In this document: positions 46,708 through 59,561 of the stretch, one piece after another
How the letters are laid out: each line of letters starts with the position of its first letter
Numbering within the stretch: position 1 is the stretch's first letter
Assembly (NCBI GenBank): GCA_010093605.1
Contig: MU004182.1
Span: forward strand, 715,032 to 779,031
DNA length: 64,000 nt
Source: Lophium mytilinum
Lineage: Eukaryota; Ascomycota; Dothideomycetes; Mytilinidiales; Mytilinidiaceae
Direction: 5' to 3'
Notes under the pieces: generated by a model
Seen by the model: only the letters and a program-made list of their open reading frames with translations
Told to the model about the DNA's origin: nothing
The model's database searches: none
Translations under genes and position numbers: made by a program

Positions 46708-47650
46708 AATTAAAAGTACGAATCGATCCGATAGCTCATAACGATGGAAAGAGTTATCACGCCAGATGAAGTCGTTAAGTAAGGTTCACGTTCACCGGCT
46801 CACTATGCCAATCACAGTGCCGCGGCGTTTGAGTCGGCCTTTGAGCGCGGCAGCAGTTGCGGACCGGTTGAGAATGCGGAGTACCCCAGAATAGTCCTTG
46901 CCGAGAGGCACTAGGACGGAATGACTCGTGATGGTGCGCGGAAACAGACCAAAAGTAACATGTCGAATCGTGAATTGCCTCGGCGTTAACCGTTTTTTCG
47001 ACGGTCACGCTGCTCACAGTTCGGGAATCTTCCGGCAAAGCCTTTAAGTAGATCCGAGGAGTCTAATTTTGTACATCTAGACCAAGGCGTGACTGATACT
47101 CTCGCAGACTTTGACCGCTACACGCGGTCTCCATGTTTTTAGCAGCTGCAATGCCCCTGCGTATAGCCACTCTGTTGAGTATCTATGATAGAGGTTGGCG
47201 TTGTATCGACCCATACAAAGTAGCTCGATTGCCAATCAGAAGGCGAAAACGAAGGATGTATTTGAAAAGCGCGAAGAAAACTTCACGCTGCGCCTAGCAA
47301 TACGTTAATGGCCTAGATATGTTGCGTCCCAAGTTGCCGGTATACAGACCGGGAATCCGGATATCAGATTGACACGATCAGGCCAATTCTTGCAAAGCCC
47401 GACCATCAGTCCGGAACGTACCCAGCAACCTGGGAAGAAATGGTCCTGAATCGTGTTATAGCGCGCCTGCTCGTAGTTTCCCCGGCTTCGCTCGGGCCCT
47501 CTGCAATGGCGGCGTTTGACTTTTGCATCACAAGATCGATCGGCATTTGACGGCGATTGGGTTCCCCAGGTTCAAAAGCTGCATGGAGACCACTATAAAT
47601 GATGAGCGATCATTCTGTCCTGTCAATTGACTACCTTTCCCCAGATTATC
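46708..47650. promoter_or_regulatory. Divergent promoter region, lactate dehydrogenase and sugar transporter
   Basis: About 940 bp between two divergent start codons. No gene is seen inside. Apart from a TATA box near the transporter I claim no site. Confidence 0.4.
47594..47599 (+). promoter_or_regulatory. TATA box of sugar transporter gene
   Basis: TATAAA lies 52 bases upstream of the ATG at 47651, a normal distance for fungal genes. Confidence 0.5.
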
Positions 47651-49501
47651 ATGGCGTCCAATACAGCAGAGGTGCCGCCAAAAGGTGGCGCTGCTACACC
47701 AGAGAACGAGTATCGCGAGACGGCTCTAAAGCAAGACGTGATGCTCGAAACGGACGAAAAACACGTGTCTCCTTTGCAGCGCACCTTTGCAGAGATCATC
47801 GGCGATAACAAGCCCAATCCGCGGGGCCCCGGATATCTCAAGCTTTATGCTTTCTGTTCTTTGATCTTCTTGTGCTCCACGATGAATGGTAGGTTGTTTC
47901 TTCGTATTTCAGAACAAAACACTGACTGGGTTTAGGATTCGATACATCCCTAATGGGCTCAATCAATGCCTTACCGAACTACACAAAATACTACAACCTT
48001 CCTACCAAGGGCAACGCAAGCACGGGCATAGTCTTTGCCATTTTCCAAGTCGGTCAGATGGCCGGTGCTCTTTTCATCTGGATGACAGATTGGCGCGGCC
48101 GCCGCCAGCATATATTCTTGGGTGTCTGGGTGTAGTTGTTGGTACTATCATAACGGCTACTGCGAAGACCTTGTCAGTCTTCATCGCCGGGAGGTTTCTG
48201 TTGTCGTTCTTCGCAACTTGGGCCCATACAGCGTCGCCGTTGTACCTGGTTGAGATGTCTCCTCCCCAGTATAGAGGTTCTGTCGCTGGAATGTACAACA
48301 CTCTCTATTATTTCGTAAGTCGAGATCTGCCTTTGTGGTCGCAATTTCTCACCTTCGACTTCAGGGATCTATAATCGCCACCTCTGCAGTGTACGGCGCA
48401 CATTTGCACCTCAAGAACCATGGCAACCTAGACTGGCGTCTTCCATTATGGCTTCAAATGGTCTGCCCCGCACTGGTCTGCCTCGGAGTCTGGTTCCTCC
48501 CCGAATCGCCTCGCTGGTTGATTGCCAAAGATAGGATCGAGCAAGCGAGAGCCATCATTGTCAAGTATCATGCCAATGGCGATGCCAGCCATCCCATCGT
48601 TGACCTAGAGATGTACGAAATGACCGAATCGCTGCGCAACGAAGGCATTACCCACTGGCGCAACTTCTTTGACCTCAGCGTACTCACAAAGACACGCTCT
48701 CGAAGGTACAGACTGATGTTGAATGTTGCCTTCAGTTGGTTTGGCCAGTTCTCTGGAAACAACGTTATAAGCTATTATCTGCCTACTATGCTTACGAATG
48801 TCGGCATCAAGGACACAAACATGAAGCTGCTACTCAACATCATCTACGCTCTGACGGGGTGGATTGCGGCAACCCTTGGATCCCGATTCCATGACATTGT
48901 CGGCCGTCGAAAAATGTTCCTGGGATCCACGGCCGGGTTGGTGATTTGCTTGTCCATCATGGCTGGTACTTCATCGAGTTTCGTCAATACCAAGAACCAA
49001 ACAAGCGCGTCGGCTAGCATTGCATTCATCTTCATTTTTGGCGTAATCTTCGCGTTTGCCTTCACTAGGTAAGTCTTCGGAAACAAGTCCACTGAGTCCT
49101 TCGTATCAAGGCTAATCTTTTTTGAAAGCATGCAACCGATCTATCCGGCGGAAGTCATGAGCAACGACATGCGCGCTAAGGGTATGGGCGTGTTCAAGCT
49201 GACCGCGGGAACTGCTGGATTCGTCAACACCTTTGCGGCTCCTGTAGCATTGAGCAACGTAAGCCCTTTTCCCGATAGCAAATCGACAAGAGAGAAGTGC
49301 TAATGCCATTATCAGATCGGATACTGGTTCTACGTTTTCTTCGCGGGCTGGGACGTCCTAGAATTCGCCTTCATTTACTTCTTCTTCGTTGAAACAAAGG
49401 GAAGGACATTAGAAGAGCTAGATGCCGTTTTTGAAGCAAAGAACCCACGGAAAGCTAGCACCCAGACTGCGGCTTTGCGATTCGAGGAGGATGCTAATTA
49501 A
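47651..49501 (+). pseudogene. MFS sugar transporter with a one-base frameshift
   Basis: Exons 47651-47888, 47936-48314, 48365-49068, 49129-49258 and 49316-49501 add up to 1637 bases, one short of a multiple of three. Motifs are those of the sugar-porter family: DWRGRRQH in the loop after the second membrane segment, the GRFLLSFF region, APLYLVE-type block (here SPLYLVEMSPPQYRG), PESPRWLI, and the late [13 protein letters not shown]. The family closest in form is the lactose/hexose permease group. Near 48115-48125 the frame before (RRQHIFLG) and after (GCLGVVVGTIIT) are offset by one base, as if one base is missing, with no room for an intron. Everything else is intact. It is either a very young pseudogene or a sequencing error. 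Confidence 0.85.
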
Positions 49502-50161
49502 ACGGCGCCGGAACGAGTGAACGCAGATAAACGCGAGATTTAAGGGGAAAGCTAAATACTTGGGAGCCTTTCAATCCACTCAGGATGATCGCAGGATCTA
49601 ATACGCATTTACGCAGTAAATGTTTGCCAAGATATTATCCTACCTACGTGAACGGGACGGTGGTATCGTAGCGGTCCTAGTAAATGCTAATTGACTGATT
49701 TGTTTTATTGGCGAACTGCGAGCGCAGAGGATGGGATGATTGGCTGCAAATACTTGCATCGTTGAATGTCATAAGCGATTTCCTCGTGGGCAGAAATCAG
49801 ACGCGCCGTCTGGGTCAAATTTTAGTCAATTTACGTGATCTTCCAAAGAACATACGAGCCATTCCTGGTGATCACTTTACCGTAAAGAGCATCGAAAGGA
49901 TGATGGCTATTTTGGCGGATGTTGCGAGAGCGGCTGGAGTTAGAGCGGGAGGATTAGAGTCGAAATCCTTACGCGGTAGACCATTTACCCGTATACTTTC
50001 TTAACAAGCCTTCTACTTCCTACCCTCAAGCCAGCCACGAGGATCACAGCCCAACCCCATCCATCCAGAACCCTAGTATATCCCAAAGAGCCTAAACCCC
50101 TGCCCTATTCTATACACACGCACATCCCTTCCCACCTCCCCTCTCAGTTCTTAATCCTCCC
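49502..50161. other. Intergenic region
   Basis: A 98-codon open frame at about 49708-50004 has no ATG start and no motifs. Nothing else is seen. Confidence 0.35.
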
Positions 50162-50685
50162 TTACTCCTCCAACGCCGCCTCCTCCATCGCCTCCACCGC
50201 CCTCTCCAACTCCGTAATCCTCCCCCCAACCCTCCTCCTCACCTCCTCCGCCACCCCTCGATCCTTCCCCTCAACCACCACCTTGAACGCCTGCCGCAGC
50301 TTCTCCAGCTCCTCGCGCGCCGCCGCCCGGTCGTCCTCCGCATACACCGTCTTCTTCACCGTCTCCTCGGCCGCGATCTCGAACTCGTCGCGCGCGGTGC
50401 CGTAGCTGCGTCACATTAGTGGCGGGATATGGAAGGGTAAAGGGATCGGGAGAGAAGGGCCTAGTACAGGTCTGTGATTTCTTGCATTTTTTCCTCGACG
50501 AGCGCAGCGTCGAAGGCGGCGCGGGGTGTTGGGGTGGTGGCGAAGAGGCGCCTGGGGGAGGGGTGCGGTATGCGCGTGGAGGGTTGGAGGGAGCTTGGAG
50601 GTCGGGATGGGAGGGTTTGGGTGCGGAGGGTTCGGAGGTGCTGGGCGGAGGAGAGGCAGCGGCGGGGGAGGGTGCGGGAGAGCAT
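50162..50685 (-). CDS. Small probable mitochondrial protein
   Basis: Two exons (50685-50468 and 50405-50162), 62-bp intron, about 153 residues. The N-terminus is Arg/Ser/Pro/Thr-rich without acids (MLSRTLPRRCLSSAQHLRTL), a strong mitochondrial presequence, with a probable cleavage near RRLFATTP. The mature part is a charged coiled-coil-like helix: EITDLYGTARDEFEIAAEET, then EELEKLRQAF and a Glu/Ala-rich end. The donor GTACTA is unusual but the phase fits. I do not recognise a function. Confidence 0.65.
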
Positions 50686-51315
50686 TGCGGGGTTGTGGGA
50701 GGTAGCGTGGACTTAATTGAGTTGGGTATGAATCAGAAAGATGCTGAAAGAGGATTTGATGGTTGTGAGTTGCAGTAAAGCGGGTCGTCTTGACGATGTC
50801 ATGGAGCTTAGTGAAGGCGGAGAGAGGCGGCAGTATGCCTTCCTGGCCAATCGGGGATAACCATCTCAGAGGATTTAAGCATGAAGTCACTGGCACAACG
50901 AAGCTTATATAAAAGTCAATCCATTTCTATTATTCGTCGTCATGCTATCGTATCCATGCCAACCCAAAAGCGTAACAAAGGTGCGGGGAGATTAACCAAA
51001 CCCTCTCAACCCAGCGAAAGCCCTAAAAAACCCTAGATGAAATATCCCAAACCCGGAGATGTGAAGACCCATTACAAAATGAAATGAATGAAATAAAATC
51101 CGGAGACGCGCCGTGGCTGTGTGCCATGTATCTATATCCATACGCCATAAAGGTGCCCGACCCAGGCAAGATGTACGAGCAAGGGTAGTCAGTGCAGATT
51201 TCTGTCACTGACTCCTCCCTGCCCAACATCATGCCGAAAACAGAGAGTCGTTCCAAATTGTATCGTCAAATTATCGTAACATCCGAACGGTGTAAAGCGC
51301 GGCGGCGAAATTCCT
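50686..51315. other. Intergenic region
   Basis: Upstream of the mitochondrial-type gene and downstream of the Ser/Tyr-rich gene; nothing supported. Confidence 0.35.
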
Positions 51316-51609
51316 CTACTGGTAGTATCCGGAGTTGCTAGCGGAGGAGCTGGTTGTGGAGTCACTGGTCTGTCCACCTCCATTGTGGACGACTACAGAA
51401 GTGGGCTTGCTCCCATAGCCACGGTTCGACCGTGACGAAGTAGCAGAGTTGGCGTATATTGAGTTCGATGTAGACGAGTAGGCTACAGTAGATCTCCCGT
51501 TAGTATGAGCTATCTTGGGCGTCGAGGCAGCGCGTGGTGGTGGCTTACAGGTCGAGCGAGGTGCGTAGGCAGATGCCTTTGGCTTGGAGTAGGAGTAGTT
51601 GGAAGACAT
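51316..51609 (-). CDS. Small Ser/Tyr-rich hypothetical protein
   Basis: Two exons (51609-51549 and 51482-51316) give 75 residues, almost all Ser, Tyr, Asn, Thr and Gly. The 66-bp intron has a textbook donor (GTAAGC), branch point (ATACTAACG) and TAG acceptor. The intron is a multiple of three and stop-free, so retention would insert 22 residues. No family is recognised. The low-complexity composition suggests a disordered protein. Confidence 0.5.
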   Translation of the reverse strand: MSSNYSYSKPKASAYAPRSTCKPPPRAASTPKIAHTNGRSTVAYSSTSNSIYANSATSSRSNRGYGSKPTSVVVHNGGGQTSDSTTSSSASNSGYYQ

Positions 51610-53090
51610 TGCGTCTGCGGCTGAGATCTCGAGGTGGTTGCGGCGTTTGAAGGCGCAGGAAGGCTGTAGATTCGGCGCTTTGATTTGTTGCGTTTGAGAG
51701 GCTTGAGCGGCGAAGTATAGGCTTCTGAGTATTTGGTATAGCACGGGACGAATAGTGGTCAGGTTGAAGTGCAAGATGTGAATAGATAGCTGGATAGATC
51801 AATGACTCTTGACAGTATGATTCAGTGAAGGAAGAAAGAATGACGGCCATAGCCATTGTGATCTTTATACTCTAGGCAGATTCCTGAGGCCGCTCGCCCA
51901 GGCGTTGACTGTTCGGCCAACTCCTATGGGAAATGTAGATGCCTGAGCGTGTGACTGCTTGGAGTCATTGAGGCGGTGCCGGCGGCCCCAGGCCGGTGAA
52001 GCTCTGAGGCAGGCAGAATCCATAGCTACCGGCCGTGAACGCGCAAGCGCGTGCGCGGGTAGAGTCATCAGGTAGAAACAAGACGTAGCAGCGACAGAAA
52101 GAGAAGCGTCGCGCGTTCGAGAAGCGGCGACAGGTTTCCAGGAAGAGAGAGTCTGACAAAATGACAATGCGAATGACTGGGACCTGCTGCAAGGCACACA
52201 GAGCGGGCCAGTGAGCAGCAGGCAATTGAAAGCTTGTCTACACTGGCGCAGGCTGTAGCAATCGGACAGTCACTGGACGGCTAGGGGGAAGAGTGAGCCA
52301 GCCTCCCAGATCAGGCAGAGTGTGGGGGCTGAGTAGGTTGGCGCCTGGTGCCTCGCGCGGTCACTGCAAAGAGGCCACCGGCCCTGCGGTCAGTGGGTTA
52401 CACGCTGCAAACAGTGGAGAGGGCGGGCAGATGATGAAACAGAGGGGAGAAAGAGTTGCGTGGCCGTGATGTGAACAGAAGTGGGCGAGGAGGTTGGGAA
52501 GGGCGGAGGAGTGAGGGGTGCGTCCGAGAGCTCGGGATGGAGCTCCAACCCTTGGCTTTCCAGGCCAGGCCAGGCAGAAGGCAGGACATCCAGGCATCTC
52601 CAAATCCCCATTTCATCATTGAGGCCATCCGCAGCAGCGAATTTGCCACTCACTGAGCAATCTTCGCTGTCATCATATACATAGTCCAGGAGTCTCATCG
52701 TGACCGGTGAAGGCTGCTGTGAGTGTTGGCGTAGCCAGATGCCCTTAATTGGGCATACACGTGACGAGCATACCTAATTGCAGCTCCAGGGAGCAAATGG
52801 ATGGAATTGAAGGACCAGAGAGCGGGAAATTATTCTTGTGCAGCTGTCGTGGAAAAGGAATTAAGGTTAAGGGGTTCGCGGGAAGGTGCAGACATAACCC
52901 CTCCTCGCATATAGCACGTGGTATCTCAATGAGGGCAAGCACTCTGTCAGGTACGATGCAAGGCTGGTGAAATGCAAGGATTGATTTGGCCTTTTCGGCA
53001 TTGCAATTCATTCTTTCAGAGCTAATGCTGTAGGATAATCTGATGCTTCCTAATCCAATACGCCGACCACAAGGAAGAGGCAGACCAAGC
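51610..53090. other. Gene-free region
   Basis: About 1.5 kb with several short frames on both strands and no family motif. Probably the promoter region of the Ser/Tyr-rich gene and the 3' side of the AAA gene. Confidence 0.4.
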
Positions 53091-54636
53091 TCAAGGAGTC
53101 GCCTTCTCCTGGTCCATCTCCTCTCTGAGGATCTTGACCTGCTTCTTAATCTCCTTCCAAAGCACCAGATCGTCCAACCCAGGGTCATCCCTCACAAGCG
53201 TATAGCTTGACATCCTCGAGGTCAACGCACTCATACCTTCCGGTCCAGCATACTTCTCGATATCAGGCGCACCCTGCGACACCGCAATAGCTAGCAGCGC
53301 CGCTACAAAAGCCTCTTGCATGTACGCGAAACTAAACTTGTCCGTGATCTTAGCAATCGCGGTGCACAGCTTGTCCGGGAAATCAATGTCATCGTTGTCA
53401 GAGAGCTTCCCCTGCCAGTAGTGGCAGTACGCAACGCGCTCCTCCATGCTTGGGTCTGGGAAGTAGTACTTGCGGTCGAAGCGACTAGGGCGCTTTGAGA
53501 TTCCGGGGTCCAGACGGTCAAGGTGATTGGTGCTGCCGACCATCAGAATACCATCGTTGCTTCGCAGGCCGTCCACTTCGTTCAGGAAGTAGGAGCGCAC
53601 GCTGTCGGAGACGATGCTGTCGAGGTCCTCGAAAACGAGGTAGCAGGGCGCTTGCTGGCGGGCTTTGTTGAAGATTTGGCCTAGAGAGTACTCCGGGCCA
53701 GCGAACTGTCTCATATTAGCGGCTGGATTAGGAGGATTTTCTTGAATACTAAGACTTACGCTGCTAAGCGTCCGAACATACAAAGTCGGCACAGCTTCCT
53801 TCCGCTGATACAGAGCATGCATCATCGCCTTGATCGAAATCGTCTTGCCGTTCCCAGGCGGCCCATAATAGATTATGCCCCTCTTCCACGGCACCTTCAA
53901 CCTCTTGTACGTCTCCCTCGAATCAAAGAAGTTCTCCACATCATCAATTATCGCCTTCTTCATACCTTGCTCTAGAATCACATCCTCCCACTTCGAATGT
54001 TGCACGCTCTGCCACAGCTCCCCGCTCTTCTGCCAATACCCCCGATCAAACACCCACACCTCGTTATGTAGCTCTTGCCCGTACTTTGTCGCCGCGACAA
54101 TCACCTCGTCTGCCAACCTCTCCTCTTTCGTGAGGATATAGTTGTTTGTGATTTGTGGGTATGCGCTAGACCCGTCACGCCCATTTGCGACGTAGAGCAG
54201 AAACTCATGGTCTTTGTATTTGTAGAGGTATTTGCCGAAGAGGACGAGGTCGGCTAGAATGCCGGATCCGTGGTCTAGGCGGCGTGCTGGGGGAATGTAT
54301 TGGCGCCATTTTATGGGTGCGTAGACGGGGTCGGCGGTCTCTTCAAGAGGGATGGCACTGGCATGGCCAGCGCCCGCAAAGGCGAGGAGATTGCAGCTGC
54401 CTTGTGGGGAGACAACGACATGGAGCTCGGGGTACTGCTCACGAGGTGTTTGTTAGTACTTGTTGATGACCGAGAATGGACCCCGAGAGGCAGAGCTGCA
54501 AGACGCGTACCTGCTTCCGCAGAGCTTCCACAACGACAGTATCAGTGCTGACACGCTGACCGCTGGAATGGTGGAAGTATTCCCGTCCCGTCTCGTCGTG
54601 GGCGGGCCGGATTGCGATGCTCTGGGATCCGGTCAT
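53091..54636 (-). CDS. BCS1-like AAA ATPase
   Basis: Three exons (54636-54511, 54434-53760, 53705-53091) give about 471 residues. Walker A is GPPGNGKT and Walker B is YLVFEDLDS, with sensor and arginine-finger blocks VGSTNHLDRLDPGI and RPSRFDRKYYFP, the BCS1-type layout. The N-terminal 200 residues lack an obvious transmembrane segment and the mitochondrial BCS1 N-domain motifs, so it may act in the cytosol or nucleus as do many fungal BCS1 relatives. The second intron (54 bp) lies between Walker A and Walker B, is a multiple of three and is stop-free. The substrate is unknown. Confidence 0.85.
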
Positions 54637-57600
54637 AGTGAGCTTGAACGGGTGTGATTGACGGGGGTTTCAGGCGTGCAATGCAAGATGTTCGCTGGAG
54701 ACTGATGCAGAGGCTAATGCAGAGAGTTTCAGAGGTTTCGTAGTACTTGGGAGAGACCTTGAATGTTGAAGGTAAGCTCGTGTTGACCCGTGCTCGAGCT
54801 TGAGGGAGCTCCAAGATCGTCATCACGGTGGCGGAGCAGTCGGGGGTGGGGCGGAGGATTCGCTGGTGTCAGGTTTCAATTAAATGTCGATCACAAACTT
54901 GCAAGTCGACAACATCTTGCTCCATCACAGAGGTCTATTGCGAAAAATCAGAGCACATGAAGCTGTACAGCATCTGAACAAAGAGCCTCTTGTTTCCACG
55001 TAAGGTAGGGCCCTCAAGAACTCCTCCGCCAAACCCCTGCCGCAGGTCAATACGAAGAAGGGAAGCCCATGCGTGCCCTCTCCGCTGTGGGGAAGCGCCA
55101 CGTTCTCCCACGACTCCCAAAACGCCAAAAACATCCTGCGGACGAGTGGATAAGAATATATCATGCCATTCTGGACCCCCTCGTGGCCGTATGCAACACC
55201 CACATGACAGCCGCGTGCTAGTTCGCAGTGGCTTGCATAACCTGAGAACCGTACGATTGACCCTTCTCGACGTCGCTCCGCGGCCGCTGCAAGACATCAC
55301 TCCCGCAGCTGTGTTCAGCACCGTGGTTCGCCGACAATCTGTTGATTTGGTATGGTGTTTTGTTTTTGCTTCAGCCGCCCGCCCTGTATCCGCGTCCGAG
55401 GGTGTTGGCAGTTTCTCCGTGCATCCGGAGTCTCCTCATCACTGCAGGATGAGGCTGTTCTTGTCTTCTTGGCGAATGCATGCAGCGTAGCTAAGACTAG
55501 AAGGTGAGAATTGGTGTCGGTGTAACCGGTTGTACCTTTTCGTACCTTTTCATGCTATTCGTACCTAGGTATCTGTCGTCAGTAGAAGGCGGCTTGGCAA
55601 TACGTTAGTCGTCGTAACCTATTGAAAAGTGCGGTATCTCGAGTTATACTCTCGGTTGCAGGAGCAGCGTAAGTTGATCTTAGTCACCAGGCGTTTATTA
55701 TCGAGTTACTTTTAGCCACTTCTCCAACGATGATCCCTCGACTGTAACAGCTAGCGATGCAGCATCTGGCATACTGAGCCGAATCGATTCCCAAGTATAA
55801 GAACAGTCTAGAAAACTACTTTCGGTTGCAGCTCTCGCTTTTGCGGTGCTGATACTCCGTGGGTGTTAGATCATATCTATTTGGCAGAGATGAAAGCTTA
55901 GAGTTGTGCTAAACCAACCCGGGCTGAACGACACTTCGCTATCTTGAGCGGTACGCAGTATTGCTAGAGTAAGACCTAAGATGGAAGCACGCATCCCATT
56001 GGTACGGGAGCTGCAAGTATAAATATTGTAAGACTGAGCCGTCGGAGGGAGACGGCCCGTACCGAATCTAGGGTTAGCCCAAACACCTCGATGAAGAATC
56101 ATCTCGTCTACCAGCCGACCGAGATATGGAGCTCTCTTCCTCAAGGATGCCACTGGGTGATCCTAGTAGTAGCTGTTATCCTAGAATCACCTCCCGTCTC
56201 TGGTGAAGATAATAGTCGTGATACGATGATGAGCAAGTGACGAAAATCTCCATAAATACATAGAGCTTGAACGTATTGCCTGCACAGTTGAAAGGTTTTT
56301 TAAGCCACTTTAAACAAGTACGGATGAACCAGCAGCTAGAGTCAATCGCACGACTTAGCGTTGCGTACTCGTGTGTAACAGAAGAGTACTACGTCTACCA
56401 CTCGTGCGCTTCTAGAAGGTAGAGATATGTGACCATATTGATCCTTCGTGTGACTACATTGCAGGCGCATTGAACAGGGCCCTGACAGGCCGACCGTTTA
56501 AACCTCTTGGGAATACAAGGGGCTGCCACGCTGCGTGCCGCAATAAGCTGGCTAAATTGTCCCACCATTGAGAGACTGGGTAGGGCATCGGGGATTGGCA
56601 TGGTTCCGTATGTGGAAGCGAGGATGGACTACAGCATGAAGACCCAGATTGGCGGGCTCTCAACCTTGGAAGGTGTAACCGTCTTACAGCTCCTTCCCCT
56701 AATTCCAGGTACAAGAAAATACTTCCACGCGGCCGCGTCGGAGACACTGCCAATTCCCTTTACCAATACGGCTCCATGTTATTATCACGACAAAAATCAG
56801 AATGTCTACTGCGCGAGGATGATTTCGGGAACCTGGGGCTCTTGGCGTCCTTGGTTGACCTCCACACCGCGTGCAGGTGGTGTGTCGGATGCCAAGAAAT
56901 GATTTCACATCTCAGGCAGTGGCATCGATGCGGCTTTGTCGGTCCCCGCTGGACCGAATCGACCAGATACGCGGGAGTCAGATCTCAGGTGATATGTGGA
57001 GAGCTCGCGACACACCCGGTCTCGAAGGCGTCAAATGGTGGGTTTTGCTCGAGCCGCGATGTGATCCTACGCTGCTCAGCGACTGCGGATCGGCCTCTTC
57101 CTCCTCCCTACTATCATAGAAATACCATTGGGATCAAATGCCATCTTTTCATCAGCACGATGAAAATGTCTTCAATTCATTTAAAAAGAAAAGATCCAAA
57201 GCCAGTTCGTGGTGTCACGATGCCGCCACTGGGAGCTACCCAGCCATCGCATCGAACCAAGCTTCAGCCGTCTCGGCGATGATGCCACAAGGATGCCCGG
57301 TCCCGGGCAAATGAAAAATTTACGACGCCGAGGATTTCTGGACAGGCCATCGTGGCTGACCACGGCAGGGGCTGGACGCCTGCGGTCCGGGCGCGGCATC
57401 GAGTGCGCAGGATGGCCAGAGGTTGGTGCTTCGAGAAGTTTACGGCACGCGAGGAGACGGCGTCTTCTATTTGAAATCCCACAGAACACCAGCACACCGG
57501 GCTCTCCCTGCGTCACGACCCGGCGATGTATCCGGGAAGCACGGCTTTCTACATAGTACATTGATAGGCCGTGTGGGCCTTGGGCCCAAAGCGGAACCAG

Positions 57601-58293
57601 AGCGCAGCAGAGGAGCTGACACTCGCTGATGCACTTTGCATCTCCACCGCAGCGCTCACGGGACCGGCGGGCGGCAGTTGGCCACGATGCCACGACTCGG
57701 GCGCTCCCCGCTCGTCCTGTTTGGCGATGACGAACATGGGGTGACGGCACAGCGATCGGGTCTCTCGCCCGTTGGAGGGCTGCTGCAGCGCCTCTGCTGG
57801 AGACTCGCTTTGTGCCGACGTGCAGTGGTGGTCCCACGCCTCGGCAGCCATGGCATGCAGGCCTCTTAGTGGCTGATCATCCCAGAGACGGCTTCGATGC
57901 TACGGCCGGGGGCGTCTTTGTTGACGCCTCTATTGCCGGAACCTGCGGAGAGGATGGACATCTTGCTGGCCATGGCGGGCACGGAGGGTCTAATTACCAG
58001 CCCTTGGCCGCATCGCCAGACCCATGATGTTCTCCACGGGGCTTGCCTTCTAGACGAACATTGCTGATCCGACAGTGGAGCTCCCGGACCGGCCAAGGAC
58101 AGGTATATTTGACCCCATCCCCATCTCCCCATATTGCCCGGACCGCTTTCAGTTCACCCCAGATTCTGATTTCAAACAGAAGTGGAGACCTCCGCTCGTG
58201 ACCCTCTTCTTTGACCGCTCCACGATAACCGTCTCTCTCACCTTCAGTTCACTTCATACTTTCCATCCATTTCACAACAGACATTGAACAGCA
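54637..58293. other. Long gene-free region
   Basis: About 3.6 kb. A minus-strand frame near 54925-55300 and a plus-strand frame near 56507-56902 look protein-like in places but lack starts or family motifs. The stretch 57180-57900 is GC-rich and open on both strands, which is typical of chance frames. The 5' end of the transporter gene has a pyrimidine-rich leader. Confidence 0.4.
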
Positions 58294-59561
58294 ATGGCGA
58301 CCGCACAGGAGCACCAGGTATGTTACCGTCTTTCGCTCGCCAATTTTCGTCCGTCGCGGTTACATTCGGGCTGACGCGTGATAGAATGCCGCTGCGGTAG
58401 GTGGAGAGACACCATATAGTAAGGAGACCAACGGGACCAGCGCCATTGACCACGGCGCTACAACTGCCACAAAACAGAGAGCTCCCTACGATTATGGTAT
58501 GCCTTCCTCGAGCTTCAATTTTTCGATAAACGTCGACTTTTTCTATCGTACTCATGCTCATGCCAACAGGTGGCAACCCACTCGCACACGTTCGCACGAA
58601 CGATTCTCAACTTCGCATGCCAGCCTTTGGTGGTGAATTCCAGCCCGGTCTTTACAGGTAGGACGACTGTGAATGTCGAAGTGAACCGATTCACTAACTT
58701 TCTCGTAGGCCACCAAACAGGAAGTTTGGTAACCCAGCCCCATTGGGTCTCTCAGCTTTCGCCTTGACCACCTTCGTGCTCGCGCTCATTAATATGGGTA
58801 CGCTCAACATCAACGAGCCCAACATCGTTGTTGCGCTCGCCTTCGGCTATGGTGGTCTTGTGCAATTGCTCGCTGGCATGTGGTAAGTTTCAATGCGCCA
58901 GCTCCCGAACCACCACAAACTCACACGAACCCAGGGAAATGGCTGTCGGGAACACCTTCGGTGCCACCGCGCTCTCTTCCTACGGAGGATTCTGGCTCTC
59001 CTTCGCCATCATCCTGACCCCTGGCGGCTTCGAAATTGCGTCGACTCTCGAAGCCAAGGGCCCAGCACCCTTCCTCAACTCCTTCGGCCTCTACCTTATG
59101 GGCTGGTTCATCTTCACCTTCATGCTGCTCATCTGCACCTTGAGGTCCACGGTTGCCTTCTTCACTCTATTCTTCACGCTCGACATGGCCTTCCTCCTGC
59201 TCGGCATTGGGTACCTCCAGCACGGCGCTACTGGCCCCAACACCGGCTGCATCAAGGCCGGAGGCGTCTTCGCCGTCCTCGCCGCCTTCCTTGCGTGGTA
59301 CAACGCGCTTGCCGGTATCGCGGACAGCTCCAACAGGTACGTTCGGCGCACCGCTCTGACCCACTTCCGTTCATATATTTTCATGCATATATTTTCATGC
59401 ATGCACGCACAATGCATCATAGATTAAAGTCCTCAACAACTAACATCCCATGCAGCTTCTTCGTCATCCCCGTCGCCCACTTCCCGTGGAGCGACACCGG
59501 CCGCGAGCGCCGCAACAAAGTCGACAACTCGGATGCGCGCGACGCCGCCCATGTCGCATGA
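58294..59561 (+). CDS. Acetate/ammonia transporter, GPR1/FUN34/YaaH family
   Basis: Six exons (58294-58317, 58385-58496, 58570-58657, 58709-58882, 58935-59336, 59456-59561) give about 301 residues. The family signature NPAPLGLSAFALTTFVL lies at the first membrane segment, and six hydrophobic segments follow, including GFWLSFAIILTPGGF and STVAFFTLFFTLDMAFLLLG. The N-terminal 80 residues are hydrophilic. Ady2/AcpA relatives carry acetate across the plasma membrane, and some are linked to ammonium export. All six splice phases agree, which makes this model secure. Confidence 0.92.

Noticed and set aside
49708-50004. 98-codon frame after the sugar transporter
   Set aside because: Begins at TTG, carries no motif and has no plausible splice partner.
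54925-55321. Minus-strand frame with protein-like segments
   Set aside because: No ATG near the start of the coding-like part, no family match, and overlapping frames in both directions.
57181-57869. Long GC-rich open frames on both strands
   Set aside because: Open on both strands with Arg/Pro/Ser-rich output; typical of chance frames.
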